NCBI GenBank assembly: GCA_007122045.1
Contig: SKJM01000517.1
Coordinates: 1-9,288, forward strand
Direction of reading: 5' to 3'
Length of the DNA stretch: 9,288 nucleotides
Origin: Planctomycetales bacterium
Lineage (GTDB): Bacteria > Planctomycetota > Planctomycetia > Pirellulales > Thermoguttaceae
Each line of letters opens with the position of its first letter. The stretch's first letter is position 1. The notes below the pieces were generated by a model that saw only the letters and a list, made by a program, of their open reading frames with translations, ran no database searches and had not been told where the DNA came from. Both the position numbers and the translations under genes were made by a program. Shown piece after piece: positions 1 to 7,600 of this stretch.

Positions 1-1191
1 GACGATCCCATTGTCGAACCCCGCGTTGCGGCCATACCGGAGGACCGTCGGTGGGTGGTCGCCATAGGCCCCGTACGCGCCGATGAACCTGCCCGACAGG
101 CCCACCGCACGGGCGAGGACCGCCGGATTGACCTTCACGCCGCACTCCTCGGCAAGCAGGAGCCCCAAGAAGCACGTCTGCCCCACCTGGTTCATCACGC
201 CGTAGCCGCCCGGAGCGCCGTGGCCCCAGCCGCCGGAGGCCATCTGGTTGGCCTCAAGGCCCCGCACGTGGCACTCGATGGCGGGAAGCACGCTCCGATC
301 GTGCGTCAGCAGGTAGTATTCGCAAAGATTCAGCAGCATGTAGCCGCCACCCCAATTGCTGTTGATGGCGCCGGTACGCTGCGCGCCGCGAAGGTCGTCG
401 CGGACCGCAGCCAGCGCCTTCTCGTCGCCGGCGCCCATCAGGAACAAGTTCCGCCAGAACGTGTCGTCGCCGCGATGGATGACGTACTGGAGCGCGGCGT
501 CGGTAACGGCCTTGGACTTCGCACAATCGTACGGCCAGTTTTGGCCGTAACCGCCATCGATGGGCAGCTTCACCTGCACCGACATGAACTTGCCATCCCG
601 GCCAATGTGGAGCGTGAGCACGCCGTCGAACGCCTTGGTCTGGGCGGCTGCGATCGCGTAACCGATCGGAACCCTGGGATCTTCCCACTCTGGGAAAAGC
701 CGCTGGTTCGCGCCGAGGATCACGTCGCCAACGGCCAGCGCCCCGGCGGCGGGCGTGCTCGGTTCGACGCGCGTCACGACGAGTTCCGGCCGGCCCTCGA
801 AGTCAATCACGTGCGCGCCGGTGATTCCCAGGGCGAACGCCTTACCTGCTCGAGGCCGGCCGAACAGGGCCGCCCGGCCGTACAGGGCGCCGAGTTCGGC
901 CTTGCGCGCTTCGGATAGCTCCAGCGCCGGCGCCGGCGTCATGTAATACGCTCGCAGGTTCCGCTGGGTGGCTGCGAACTCGGACGGGCCGGCGGTCTCC
1001 CCGAGTGTGCTGGACTCGAAAACGTCGTACATTCCCGCCCGATTGAACCTGACCGCGTCCAGTGCGGCTTTCACCAGCGGGTGCAACGAGTCGTCGGCCC
1101 CACGGGCAGGCCCCGCGGCGGCGACCGACAACCCTGCCACCGCGAGGCAAAGTACCAAGGGAAGCGTTCGTTGCCGATCTGACCTGCGCAT
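1..1191 (-). CDS. DUF6288-like exported protein with PDZ domain and alpha/alpha-toroid repeats (C-terminus off the left edge)
   Basis: An open minus-strand frame of 397 codons runs from here to the left edge without a stop, so the C-terminus is missing. Residues 1-32 form a signal peptide (basic MRRSDRQR, then a hydrophobic stretch ending near PARGA), so export is expected. Residues about 117-211 read as a PDZ-like domain, including LVVTRVEPSTPAAGALAVGD and GVLTLHIGRDG. From about 225 onward come helical repeats with NSNWGGGYMLLNLCEYYL and ASGGWGHG, in the style of squalene-cyclase/prenyltransferase alpha/alpha toroids. This order matches the DUF6288 proteins I know from Planctomycetota; their biochemical role is unknown to me. 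The start at 1191 is preferred because GGAG at 1201-1204 lies 9 bases ahead; an in-frame ATG at 1200 directly abuts that GGAG and would add MIR. It follows the esterase gene by about 75 bases on the same strand, so co-transcription is plausible. The family call is from memory of motifs, not a search. Confidence 0.82.
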   Translation of the reverse strand, partial: MRRSDRQRTLPLVLCLAVAGLSVAAAGPARGADDSLHPLVKAALDAVRFNRAGMYDVFESSTLGETAGPSEFAATQRNLRAYYMTPAPALELSEARKAELGALYGRAALFGRPRAGKAFALGITGAHVIDFEGRPELVVTRVEPSTPAAGALAVGDVILGANQRLFPEWEDPRVPIGYAIAAAQTKAFDGVLTLHIGRDGKFMSVQVKLPIDGGYGQNWPYDCAKSKAVTDAALQYVIHRGDDTFWRNLFLMGAGDEKALAAVRDDLRGAQRTGAINSNWGGGYMLLNLCEYYLLTHDRSVLPAIECHVRGLEANQMASGGWGHGAPGGYGVMNQVGQTCFLGLLLAEECGVKVNPAVLARAVGLSGRFIGAYGAYGDHPPTVLRYGRNAGFDNGIV

Positions 1192-1200
1192 TCGAATCAT

Positions 1201-1204
1201 CTCC
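1201..1204 (-). promoter_or_regulatory. Ribosome binding site deciding the DUF6288-like start
   Basis: On the minus strand GGAG is immediately followed by ATG at 1200, which leaves no spacer, while the second in-frame ATG at 1191 lies 9 bases downstream. This favours the second ATG. Confidence 0.45.
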
Positions 1205-1213
1205 GGTAGCTGA

Positions 1214-1230
1214 ATGTTCGCCGATGTTCG
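1214..1230. repeat. Two direct copies of ATGTTCG spaced one helical turn apart
   Basis: ATGTTCG occurs at 1214-1220 and again at 1224-1230, a 10-base period, in the gap between the esterase stop and the DUF6288-like start. Two copies on the same DNA face could be a protein-binding site, but copies this short may be chance. Confidence 0.25.
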
Positions 1231-1266
1231 AAGTATTCTGATGATCCGAAAGGGCCGGGCTCCCCT

Positions 1267-2337
1267 TCATTTCTCCAGTTCGATCATCCCTTTGGCGAAG
1301 GCGTCGCCCGCCTGGGTGAAGAAAACGACGCTGCCCAGGTAATGGTACGGGCGATCGGAGCCGACCCGGTTCCATTCTTCGAGGTTCTGCTGCCAGCCTC
1401 GCCGGAACACTTCGTCGGCGCGGGTGTCCCAATACACGTCGGTGGGCACGAGCTTGACATTGCCCTGGAACTCGGGCAGCGAGGCCGCCTGCGCCTGCGC
1501 TTCCTTGAGTTCGACGACGTTGCTGTTGGGGGCCATGCCTCCCACCCCGAACTGGCCGATCACGAAGGGCAGCTCGGGCGCTTCGAGGTCACGGCGCACG
1601 TCGCGAATGAAATGCGCCATATTCTCCGCGTACGCCGCGCGGAAGCCGGCGCTCAGGTGGTCGTTCCATCCGTGGAACCAGACAAAGCCGGCCAGTTCGT
1701 ATCCCTGGCCCTGGTAATCGGGGAAGTGTTCACCCAGGTTTTCCAACGTGTCGTTGACTTCCTTGAGCATCTGCCGATAGTTGGCACCGAACTGTGCGAC
1801 AAACTGGTCGCGCGTGGGCACGTTCCGGTTGCGCTGCGTCGCCTGTTCTTTCGCCTGCTCGTACATAGCGTCGAGTTCCTGCTCCGATGGCATGGCCGAC
1901 GGCGGCAGGAAGTCGCGTGCCAGGCTCTTGCCGCCCCACGCGGTTTTGATGAGCAGCACCTGCTGATCCTCGTAATGATCGCCCATCGTGCGACCAAACG
2001 CCAGTTCCGGGCCGATCGCACCCGGGCCCGCGCCCCAACCCACGCTCAGATTGCCCGCGCGATTGCCTGAACGAACCCACACGTCCTCGCGTACTACCCA
2101 TTGGCCGTCCTCGTGCAGATGGGCGAACATCTCGCGCGTTTCCTCCGCGTCGATCTGTCGTTCCAGCAGCCCCACCTTGGCGTGGCCCTGCATGTTGGAC
2201 TGCCCGGCGAGGATGTAAACCCGCATGGGCTGGGCGTCTTGGGCCCTGGCCGGCGCGAGGTGGCCAAAGCACGATACGATCACCGCCGCGACGATCGCGG
2301 CCGTAGTGAACAGACGGTGCAACGGAACATGGTGCAT
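1267..2337 (-). CDS. Secreted sialate O-acetylesterase-like (SASA domain) carbohydrate esterase
   Basis: Predicted 356-residue exported hydrolase of the SASA/SGNH type, a family that removes O-acetyl groups from sialic acid or plant and algal polysaccharides. Residues 1-32 are a signal peptide ending in ARA before QDAQ. The nucleophile block GQSNM is at 45-49 (Ser47). A conserved TAWGGKSL is at 132-139. The block that usually reads W-x-Q-G-E-x-D appears as WFHGWNDH at 220-227, with His and Trp in place of Gln and Glu. The C-terminal YHYLGS at 331-336 probably supplies the catalytic His332, with Asp328 nearby. The ATG at 2337 is chosen because AAAGGA at 2345-2350 lies 7 bases ahead and a clean signal peptide follows; the frame is open up to 2481, but that longer form would start inside the promoter and lacks a signal peptide at its N-terminus. 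The substrate is unknown. It is divergent from the sulfatase and upstream of the DUF6288-like gene. Confidence 0.88.
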   Translation of the reverse strand: MHHVPLHRLFTTAAIVAAVIVSCFGHLAPARAQDAQPMRVYILAGQSNMQGHAKVGLLERQIDAEETREMFAHLHEDGQWVVREDVWVRSGNRAGNLSVGWGAGPGAIGPELAFGRTMGDHYEDQQVLLIKTAWGGKSLARDFLPPSAMPSEQELDAMYEQAKEQATQRNRNVPTRDQFVAQFGANYRQMLKEVNDTLENLGEHFPDYQGQGYELAGFVWFHGWNDHLSAGFRAAYAENMAHFIRDVRRDLEAPELPFVIGQFGVGGMAPNSNVVELKEAQAQAASLPEFQGNVKLVPTDVYWDTRADEVFRRGWQQNLEEWNRVGSDRPYHYLGSVVFFTQAGDAFAKGMIELEK

Positions 2338-2386
2338 CTTCATTTCCTTTCTGGTGTGTGCAAAGTGGACAATACCGCTGAAGTCG

Positions 2387-2403
2387 CGCCGCGATCCGCG
2401 GCG
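2387..2403 (-). promoter_or_regulatory. GC hairpin in the esterase leader
   Basis: CGCCGCG, three loop bases, then CGCGGCG form a perfect 7-base-pair stem. It sits in the predicted 5' leader of the esterase mRNA, about 50 bases before the start codon. It could stabilise the message or be a regulator site. In GC-rich DNA such palindromes also arise by chance. Confidence 0.3.
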
Positions 2404-2458
2404 GCCGTGTTTGGATTCGTATTCGCGGATGGCTTTTCCATCATCTGTGTACAAGTCC

Positions 2459-2488
2459 ATTGTGGTCGACGGCGCGGGCACCTGTCAA
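2459..2488 (-). promoter_or_regulatory. Sigma70-like promoter for the esterase operon
   Basis: On the minus strand a perfect TTGACA (2483-2488) is followed after 18 bases by CACAAT (2459-2464), which matches four of six -10 consensus positions. Transcription would begin near 2452, giving a leader of about 115 bases before the ATG at 2337. Its location also argues against translation starting at 2481. Confidence 0.55.
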
Positions 2489-2522
2489 CCGGCCGGGCGC
2501 AGCCTTTTTTCTGGGAGGCACA

Positions 2523-2706
2523 TTCTTCGGCCGGGCGAATGCCGAGTTCACGGTGGTGCAGCACCGCTTCGTACTTGGCGAGAATCCTGTCGTCGGCGCA
2601 CAAATCGAGTGGGCCGTGGGCCAGCAGGTCGACGATTTGGGCGCACGTCCCCACCCGCCGTCATGACGGCCGAGACGAGGACATTGGTGTCGAGCACGAC
2701 CTTCAC
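2523..2706 (-). pseudogene. Frameshifted and truncated PIN-domain toxin (VapC-like, COG1569 style)
   Basis: Starting at a GTG at 2706 the minus strand encodes VKVVLDTNVLVSAVMTAGG, the typical first strand and helix of a PIN ribonuclease with its first acidic residue in LDTN. The family-like reading then continues one base out of frame as CAQIVDLLAHGPLDLC and DDRILAKYEAVLHHRELG. The shift lies at the four-C run 2649-2652; one extra base there explains it. Similarity stops near IRPAEE at 2523, after about 60 residues, whereas such toxins usually have about 130-140 and need further acidic residues near the C-terminus. The copy is therefore broken twice and should be inactive. It is translationally coupled in arrangement (GTGA overlap) to the antitoxin-like remnant just upstream. 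A sequencing error could explain the frameshift but not the missing C-terminal half. Confidence 0.7.
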
Positions 2707-2870
2707 CGCGCCGCCCGCCTTTCGCGCCGAGCCTTGGCGACGACGGCGTCGATCTGGTCGGTCGTCAGGCGGTCCAGGCCGTCGGCCGTGGCCTTCGCCC
2801 GGATGCGTCGCAGCGAGGCCTGGGCCGGCGCGCGCCGGATGGCCAGGATCCGACCCGGGGGGATGTCGAT
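2703..2870 (-). pseudogene. Antitoxin-like remnant without a start codon
   Basis: The frame reads IDIPPGRILAIRR at its beginning and ends with GLDRLTTDQIDAVVAKARRE followed by RRAAR and TGA. A tail of the type LDRLT-x-x-x-IDA-x-x-x-x-ARRERR is common in small antitoxins paired with PIN toxins. A stop codon (2871-2873) directly precedes the first residue and no ATG or GTG lies in the 55-codon frame upstream of the conserved part, so the N-terminus appears lost. Its stop overlaps the PIN start as GTGA, the usual antitoxin-first order. I infer the role from this arrangement and tail; the family is not certain. Confidence 0.5.
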
Positions 2871-2883
2871 TCAGGCCGCGTCT

Positions 2884-2892
2884 TGTTACAAT
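2884..2892 (+). promoter_or_regulatory. Extended -10 promoter candidate for the sulfatase
   Basis: TGT directly followed by TACAAT gives an extended -10 element matching five of six core positions. No good -35 box is seen 16-18 bases upstream, which extended -10 promoters tolerate. Transcription would begin near 2899, which would place the whole 17-base repeat array inside the mRNA leader. Confidence 0.42.
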
Positions 2893-2902
2893 GAGGCGAG
2901 TT

Positions 2903-2953
2903 GCCGTCACACCGCCCAAGCCGTCACACCGCCCAAGCCGTCACACCGCCCAA
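2903..2953 (+). repeat. Three perfect tandem copies of a 17-base unit
   Basis: The unit GCCGTCACACCGCCCAA is repeated exactly at 2903-2919, 2920-2936 and 2937-2953, with no differences. The array ends 29 bases before the preferred sulfatase start. The unit is not a multiple of three and is not in the coding part, so copy-number change would alter only the leader length. There are no spacers, so it is not CRISPR. Confidence 0.95.
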
Positions 2954-2970
2954 CCAGATCCATCCCCATG

Positions 2971-2977
2971 AAGGAAG
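2971..2977 (+). promoter_or_regulatory. Ribosome binding site deciding a GTG start for the sulfatase
   Basis: AAGGAAG lies 5 bases before GTG at 2983. The only nearby ATG, at 2968, has no Shine-Dalgarno-like sequence before it (the preceding bases are pyrimidine-rich CATCCCC), and the binding site itself would lie inside its coding region. This favours the GTG. Confidence 0.6.
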
Positions 2978-2982
2978 CTACC

Positions 2983-4494
2983 GTGACTACCACACGTCTC
3001 TGTCTCGCTTGTCTCGCGCCGTTGTTTGCCTATGGGAGTGGCTTCGCCCGCGCCGACACACCGGCGGCGCAGCCACCCGATATCCTCATCCTCATGCCCG
3101 ATCAGTGGCGGGGCGACTGCCTGTCGATCCTGGAGCATCCGGCCGTACGGACGCCGGAAACCGACCGGCTGGCCGAGCAGGGCACGCTGTTCCGCCGGGC
3201 GTACGCGACAGTGCCGTCGTGCATTCCCGCACGCTATGCCATGCTCACGGGCCTGTTCCCGCAATCGAGCGGGGTGGTGGGCTACCGCGGCGGCATTCCC
3301 GTCACCGCGCCCACCAAGCCGCAAATCCTGCGCGAGGCGGGCTACCGGACGGCCCTGGTGGGGCGAAACATGCACCAGTCGGTCGGCGCGGAAGGGCTGG
3401 GCTACCAGGTGGATATTGGCGGGTCCACCTACGTTACCGGCGACGACTACGATCGCGCACTCCGCGCCGCCGCCCCCGATACCGGCGGCATCAAGGCGCT
3501 GGTGGCCTCGCTGGGGCTCAGCTACAACCACTGGCAGGCCGCGCCCTGGCCGCTGGCCGAGGAACTACACCCTACCACCTGGGTTGCCCGGCAGGCCCGC
3601 CGCGTGGTCGAGGAAACGCCGGCGGAGGCGCCGCTTTTCCTGACCGCGTCGTTCTACGCGCCCCACCCCCCGCTGTTCCCGCCCAAGCAGTATTACGACG
3701 CCTACCTGGAACAGGACCTGCCCGAGCCGGCCCGCGGCGATTGGGTCGATTGGGACGCGATCACCCCCCGGGGCACGCACGGCGGCAGCCGCGTGCTGCT
3801 GGAAGGCGAGCGGTTGCGGGCGGCGCAGGCCGGGTATTTCGGGCTGATCGAGCACCTCGACGCCGAGTTCGCCCCGCTGGTGGCCGCCTTCCAGGCCCGA
3901 AGCGAAAAGGCCGGGCGACCCTGGGTCATCATCGTCACGTCCGACCACGGCGAGATGCTCGGCGACCACGGCTACTTTCGCAAGTGCGAGCCGTACGAAG
4001 GCTCCGCGAACATCCCGATGATTATCGCCGGCTCGGAGGAACTGGGCTTCCGTGCCGGGCAGCGGTCCTCCCAGCCGGTTGCCCTCGAAGACATCCTGCC
4101 CACGCTCACCGAGTTGGCCGGGGCGGAAACGCCCGAGGTCGACGGCGTCAGCCTCGTGCCGGTGCTGCGGGGCGAGCGGCAGGAGGTGCGCCCGTGGCTC
4201 CATTTCGAGCACTCACCCATCTACAGCCAGCCGCAGGGCTTCCACGCGCTGACCGACGGGCGGATGAAGTACATCTGGCGGCCGGCCGACGGCAGCGACC
4301 AGTTGTTCGACCTCGACGCCGATCCGCTGGAGGAGCGCGACTTGGCCGCCGACGCCGACCACCGCGAGGAGCTTCAGCGCTGGCGCGGGCTGATGATCGA
4401 GCGGCTGGCGCCCCGGCCCGAAGGCTTCTCCGACGGCGAGCGGCTGATCCCGAGCCGGCGCTATCAGCCGGTGCAGCCGGGCGTGGGGCGGTGA
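2983..4494 (+). CDS. Exported type I sulfatase (formylglycine-dependent, Cys-type)
   Basis: Predicted 503-residue sulfatase that hydrolyses sulfate esters, probably in the periplasm. Residues 1 to about 24 form a signal peptide ending in FARA before DTPAAQ. The metal-binding start reads ILMPDQWRGDC (Asp40). The signature C-x-P-x-R is CIPAR at 80-84, with Cys80 being the residue a maturation enzyme would convert to formylglycine; no such enzyme is encoded here. APHPP holds a likely catalytic His228. TSDHGEMLGDHG at 319-330 gives metal ligands Asp321 and His322. The C-terminus has the usual QLFDLDADPLEERDLA block. All expected core residues are present and the length is normal. The frame is open far upstream of the start, but that stretch crosses the tandem repeats and the toxin relic and is not coding. 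ATG at 2968 is the alternative start, adding five residues. It stands alone on the plus strand, divergent from the acetylesterase. The sulfated substrate cannot be told from sequence. Confidence 0.93.
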   Translation: MTTTRLCLACLAPLFAYGSGFARADTPAAQPPDILILMPDQWRGDCLSILEHPAVRTPETDRLAEQGTLFRRAYATVPSCIPARYAMLTGLFPQSSGVVGYRGGIPVTAPTKPQILREAGYRTALVGRNMHQSVGAEGLGYQVDIGGSTYVTGDDYDRALRAAAPDTGGIKALVASLGLSYNHWQAAPWPLAEELHPTTWVARQARRVVEETPAEAPLFLTASFYAPHPPLFPPKQYYDAYLEQDLPEPARGDWVDWDAITPRGTHGGSRVLLEGERLRAAQAGYFGLIEHLDAEFAPLVAAFQARSEKAGRPWVIIVTSDHGEMLGDHGYFRKCEPYEGSANIPMIIAGSEELGFRAGQRSSQPVALEDILPTLTELAGAETPEVDGVSLVPVLRGERQEVRPWLHFEHSPIYSQPQGFHALTDGRMKYIWRPADGSDQLFDLDADPLEERDLAADADHREELQRWRGLMIERLAPRPEGFSDGERLIPSRRYQPVQPGVGR

Positions 4495-4677
4495 TCGTCT
4501 TGTTCCCGAATGGCCGCCTCCTGGCCAAGAATGACCATCCGGTCGGCGGGGGAGCCGGTGCCTTGGGTGTGCCGTTGTCAGTGCGTGTGGGTAAGCGAGT
4601 ACGCCAGCGTACGTTGTGCGCTCAAGTGGGCTCTGTGTCAACTCTTCCATTCCGTGGCGAGGCGTCGTCATCACGAG

Positions 4678-4695
4678 CACGGCGACCCGGCCGTG
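4678..4695 (-). terminator. Inverted repeat just after the propeller gene stop, possible terminator stem
   Basis: Four bases after the TGA at 4700-4702, CACGGC, a six-base loop and GCCGTG form a perfect 6-base-pair stem on the minus strand. No T-run follows, so it is at best a weak intrinsic terminator or an mRNA end-protecting hairpin between convergent genes. Confidence 0.3.
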
Positions 4696-4699
4696 GTTG

Positions 4700-7600
4700 T
4701 CATTGGCCAGGCACCACACACACGACGTTCCCCAGCCTTGTCGACAGATACAAGCGCCCCTGGGCCGCCGCCATGCCGTCGAACACCGGCGGGCTGGGCA
4801 GATCGAGTTCCCCGGCGGTGCCGCCGTCGGCCGTGGAAAGGGCAAGCAGGCGGCCGCCGCGCTTTACCTCGAGCGCTTCGGCAATCGGATCGACCTCCGT
4901 AGGATCGTGGGGTATGCGGTCCACCGGGGCCTCGGGGCCGGCGACCAGAAGCGTGGGGCCGGCCAGCACCATCGCGCGGCAAAGCACGGCGGTGCGCCGC
5001 GTCCAACTCGGTTCGCCTTCCGCCGGCTCGGCCCCGCGGCGCAACTGCCGGGCGGTTGCCGTGCCGAGGGCTTGCCCGAACAGCCGGTAGTACGTCCAGC
5101 GTCCCCGTCCCTCGCCGATCGGCCCCCATACGCCGCCGGCGTCGATACCCACGTGCGCGCCGGGGTTGTGGTACTGGTTGCGGCCGAAGCCGAACACGCG
5201 CGACCCGTCGGTCACCAGCAGCCGGCCGGCCGGCGCCTGCTGACCCGCCCGGGGCCAACCACCCCAGCCGCTGCCCATGGAGGTGCCGATCTGCCAGTAG
5301 CTGCGGTGCCACCAGGTGTCGTCGAGGAACCCGACCGGGCTGAACAGGTGGGCCGTGTCGTCCTTCTGCCGCTGCAGTTCCAGGTCGAACCGCGCGCTGC
5401 GCAGGAACAGCGAACGCCCGTCGGAGGCGAGGATGTCGGGCAGGTGGCCGCCGGACGCGACGCCGGCGTCGCGCCGCACAGGATCGACCTCCAGTCGGAC
5501 GGCACTGCGGACTTCGCCGGTGGCGGCGTCCAACCGGTACAGAAACATGCCGCCGTCGAGGTAGCTGTTCCGACCGGCGACGAAGTAGGCATCGCCTTCG
5601 ACCACGAGCACACTGCCCGGAACGGGCCAAACCGATTCGAGTTGCTCGTCGACGACGATCTGCCGGTCGTGCGGGGCGGCGCGGAATCGCCAGATCTGCG
5701 CTCCGTCGTCCAGGCGGAGGCAGTAGACCCAGCCGTCGGCCGAGCCGAACAGCGCGCGGCCGCGGTCGATCGTCGGCGGCGAGTCGACCCGGGCGGCCCC
5801 GGTCCAGGTCCAGAGGATGCGCCCGTCGGCGGCGTCGAGCGCATGCACCTGGTGTGCGTCGGGAGCGGCCACCAGCAGCACGCCCTCGGCCACGACCGGG
5901 GCGGTCAGCTTGCCTCCGAGGTCGGCCTGCCACGCGACCTTTAGCTCGTGGGCCATATCCTCGGTCGCCGCGCCGCTGCGGGACGGATTGCCGCGATGGG
6001 TCGGCCAGTCGTTCGGATCGGGCGCGCGGTCCGGGGGCTGCCAATCGTAGGCAGGACCCCGTTCGAGCGCCGTCGCATCGGACGGAGCCACGGTTCCCGC
6101 CCCGCGCTGCGGCGCCAGGGCCATGAAGCCCGACTTCAGCATGTCGCTGTAGTTGCACGCGCACGGGTGCGGGGGTACGTACAGCAGGCCGTTGGCCGGC
6201 ATCACGCCGTACTGGCAGACGCCGCGCACCCAGAAGTTCGCCGTCATGCGGCCGGTTTCGAGGTGGACGAACTCGACGCCCCGGCGCCCGAGAATCAGGT
6301 ACCGCGTGGTGGCCTTCGCGCGGTGGCAGCGGGCGTGGCCCATCCGCGGCACGGTCTCCTGGTCGGCCGGCCGCTGCCGGCGCACTTCGCCGGTCTTCGG
6401 ATCGCGGGCATGGGTGAACCCAGGCTCGTTGCCCCACGCGTACCGGCCGGTCCACAGCAGTCCGCCGGCAATCATCACGTCCACCGGCGCGTTGAACCCT
6501 TCGTAGGCGGGGCAGTTCCACAATCGCTCACCCGTCGCGGCGTCGAAGGCGATCAGCTCGCCCTCGGCGCCCTCGCCGCGAATGTATTCGTGGTAGCCGC
6601 CGCTGGGAATCCAGAGCACCTCGCCGTCGGTGTCGACCGCGCGGCGGTCGGCCGAGAACACCACGCCGTCGTGGACCACGAGCGTCGGGGTGGACCAGGC
6701 CAGCCGCGTCCGGTGGACGGGCCGCGCCGCCTGCCACCGCAACCGGCCGGTGGCCGCGTCGAGGCAAACAATCGCCTCAGCATTCTGGAAGTACACGCCC
6801 CCGGCCGAACTGGCGAGCGTCGAGGGCATCAGCCCCCGCGTGTAGGGCTCGGCATTCACCCAAAGCCGCTCGCCGGTCTCGGCCGCCACCGCCATCACTT
6901 GCATTGCGCGGGCCGGAGGCGTGTTTCGTTCGAACGGCGGATGGTAGTCCTGCTGGCTGACGATCTCCTTGGCCCGCTCGGCCGGCCAATCGTCCTGCGG
7001 CTCGCCCAGCACCAGCAACAGCGTGCCCTCGTCGTGCAGTATTTCCTGCGCGTTTTCCGTGCCCGCGTAGGTTCGAATGGTTTCGCCGGTGGCGGCGTCC
7101 AGGGCGCTAACCGGGCTGCCGTAGCCGAGAGTGACGTACACGCGGTCCTCGACGGCCACCAGCCGGCGGGCCAAGTCGGCGGGGCCGCTGCGGAAATCGC
7201 GGAGGTGATACTCCCAGGGCGAGACCTCGCGCTCCCACAGCCGGACGCCGCTGAAGGCGTCGCGCGCGACCAGCCGCCACCGCGGGCGGGCGGCGGCGAA
7301 GGCGATCGAGCCCATGTCGACAATCGAAAACAGCCGCCCGCCCGAGGAAACCATCGCGCTCAGGCTGGCCAGGTGGTCGTGGCTGCGCGAGAAGCGAGGC
7401 TCGCCGATCCACTGGATATGCCGCGGCGGCCCGACCACCCGGTCGTTGGTCACCGCGTTGTTGTCGGGCCCGTGCAGGTAATGGGTCCACTGGCCGATAT
7501 CGTCGGGCCACGGCTTGACCATGGCGGTCCACGTGCCGCCCTTGGGGACGCACAGCACCCCGCCCGGGCACAGCACGCGCATCACTTCCCCGAGGTCGAC

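Noticed and set aside
2490..2510. T-run at 2505-2510 as a plus-strand terminator
   Set aside because: The preceding GC-rich bases form only a three-base-pair stem and no plus-strand gene ends there.
2503..2513. A-run on the minus strand as a programmed frameshift site for the PIN toxin
   Set aside because: The run is not in the zero-frame register needed for an A-AAA-AAG slip, and it lies beyond the end of the toxin-like sequence.
2903..2953. CRISPR-like array
   Set aside because: The 17-base units abut without spacers and no cas gene is present.
2101..2967. Long upstream extension of the sulfatase frame
   Set aside because: It crosses the start of the divergent esterase, both toxin/antitoxin relics and the tandem repeats, and shows no domain; a signal peptide and ribosome binding site sit at 2983.
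4511..4527. Inverted repeat TGGCC/GGCCA after the sulfatase as a terminator
   Set aside because: Only five base pairs and no following T-run, and GGCC is self-complementary and frequent in GC-rich DNA.
4634..4639. TTGACA on the minus strand in the convergent gap, as an antisense promoter against the sulfatase
   Set aside because: The -10 position holds CACAAC, a three-of-six match, and nothing is encoded downstream except the sulfatase antisense strand.
2901..5090. 729-codon open frame on the plus strand
   Set aside because: Out-of-frame reading of the sulfatase that begins in the tandem repeats; the sulfatase frame has the CIPAR and SDHGE motifs.
4616..5944. 442-codon open frame on the plus strand
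   Set aside because: Antisense shadow of the second propeller block; low-complexity composition and no family motif.
4671..6521. 616-codon open frame on the minus strand
   Set aside because: Out-of-frame reading of the propeller gene, Arg/Pro/Gly-rich and without motifs; the true frame has regular propeller repeats.
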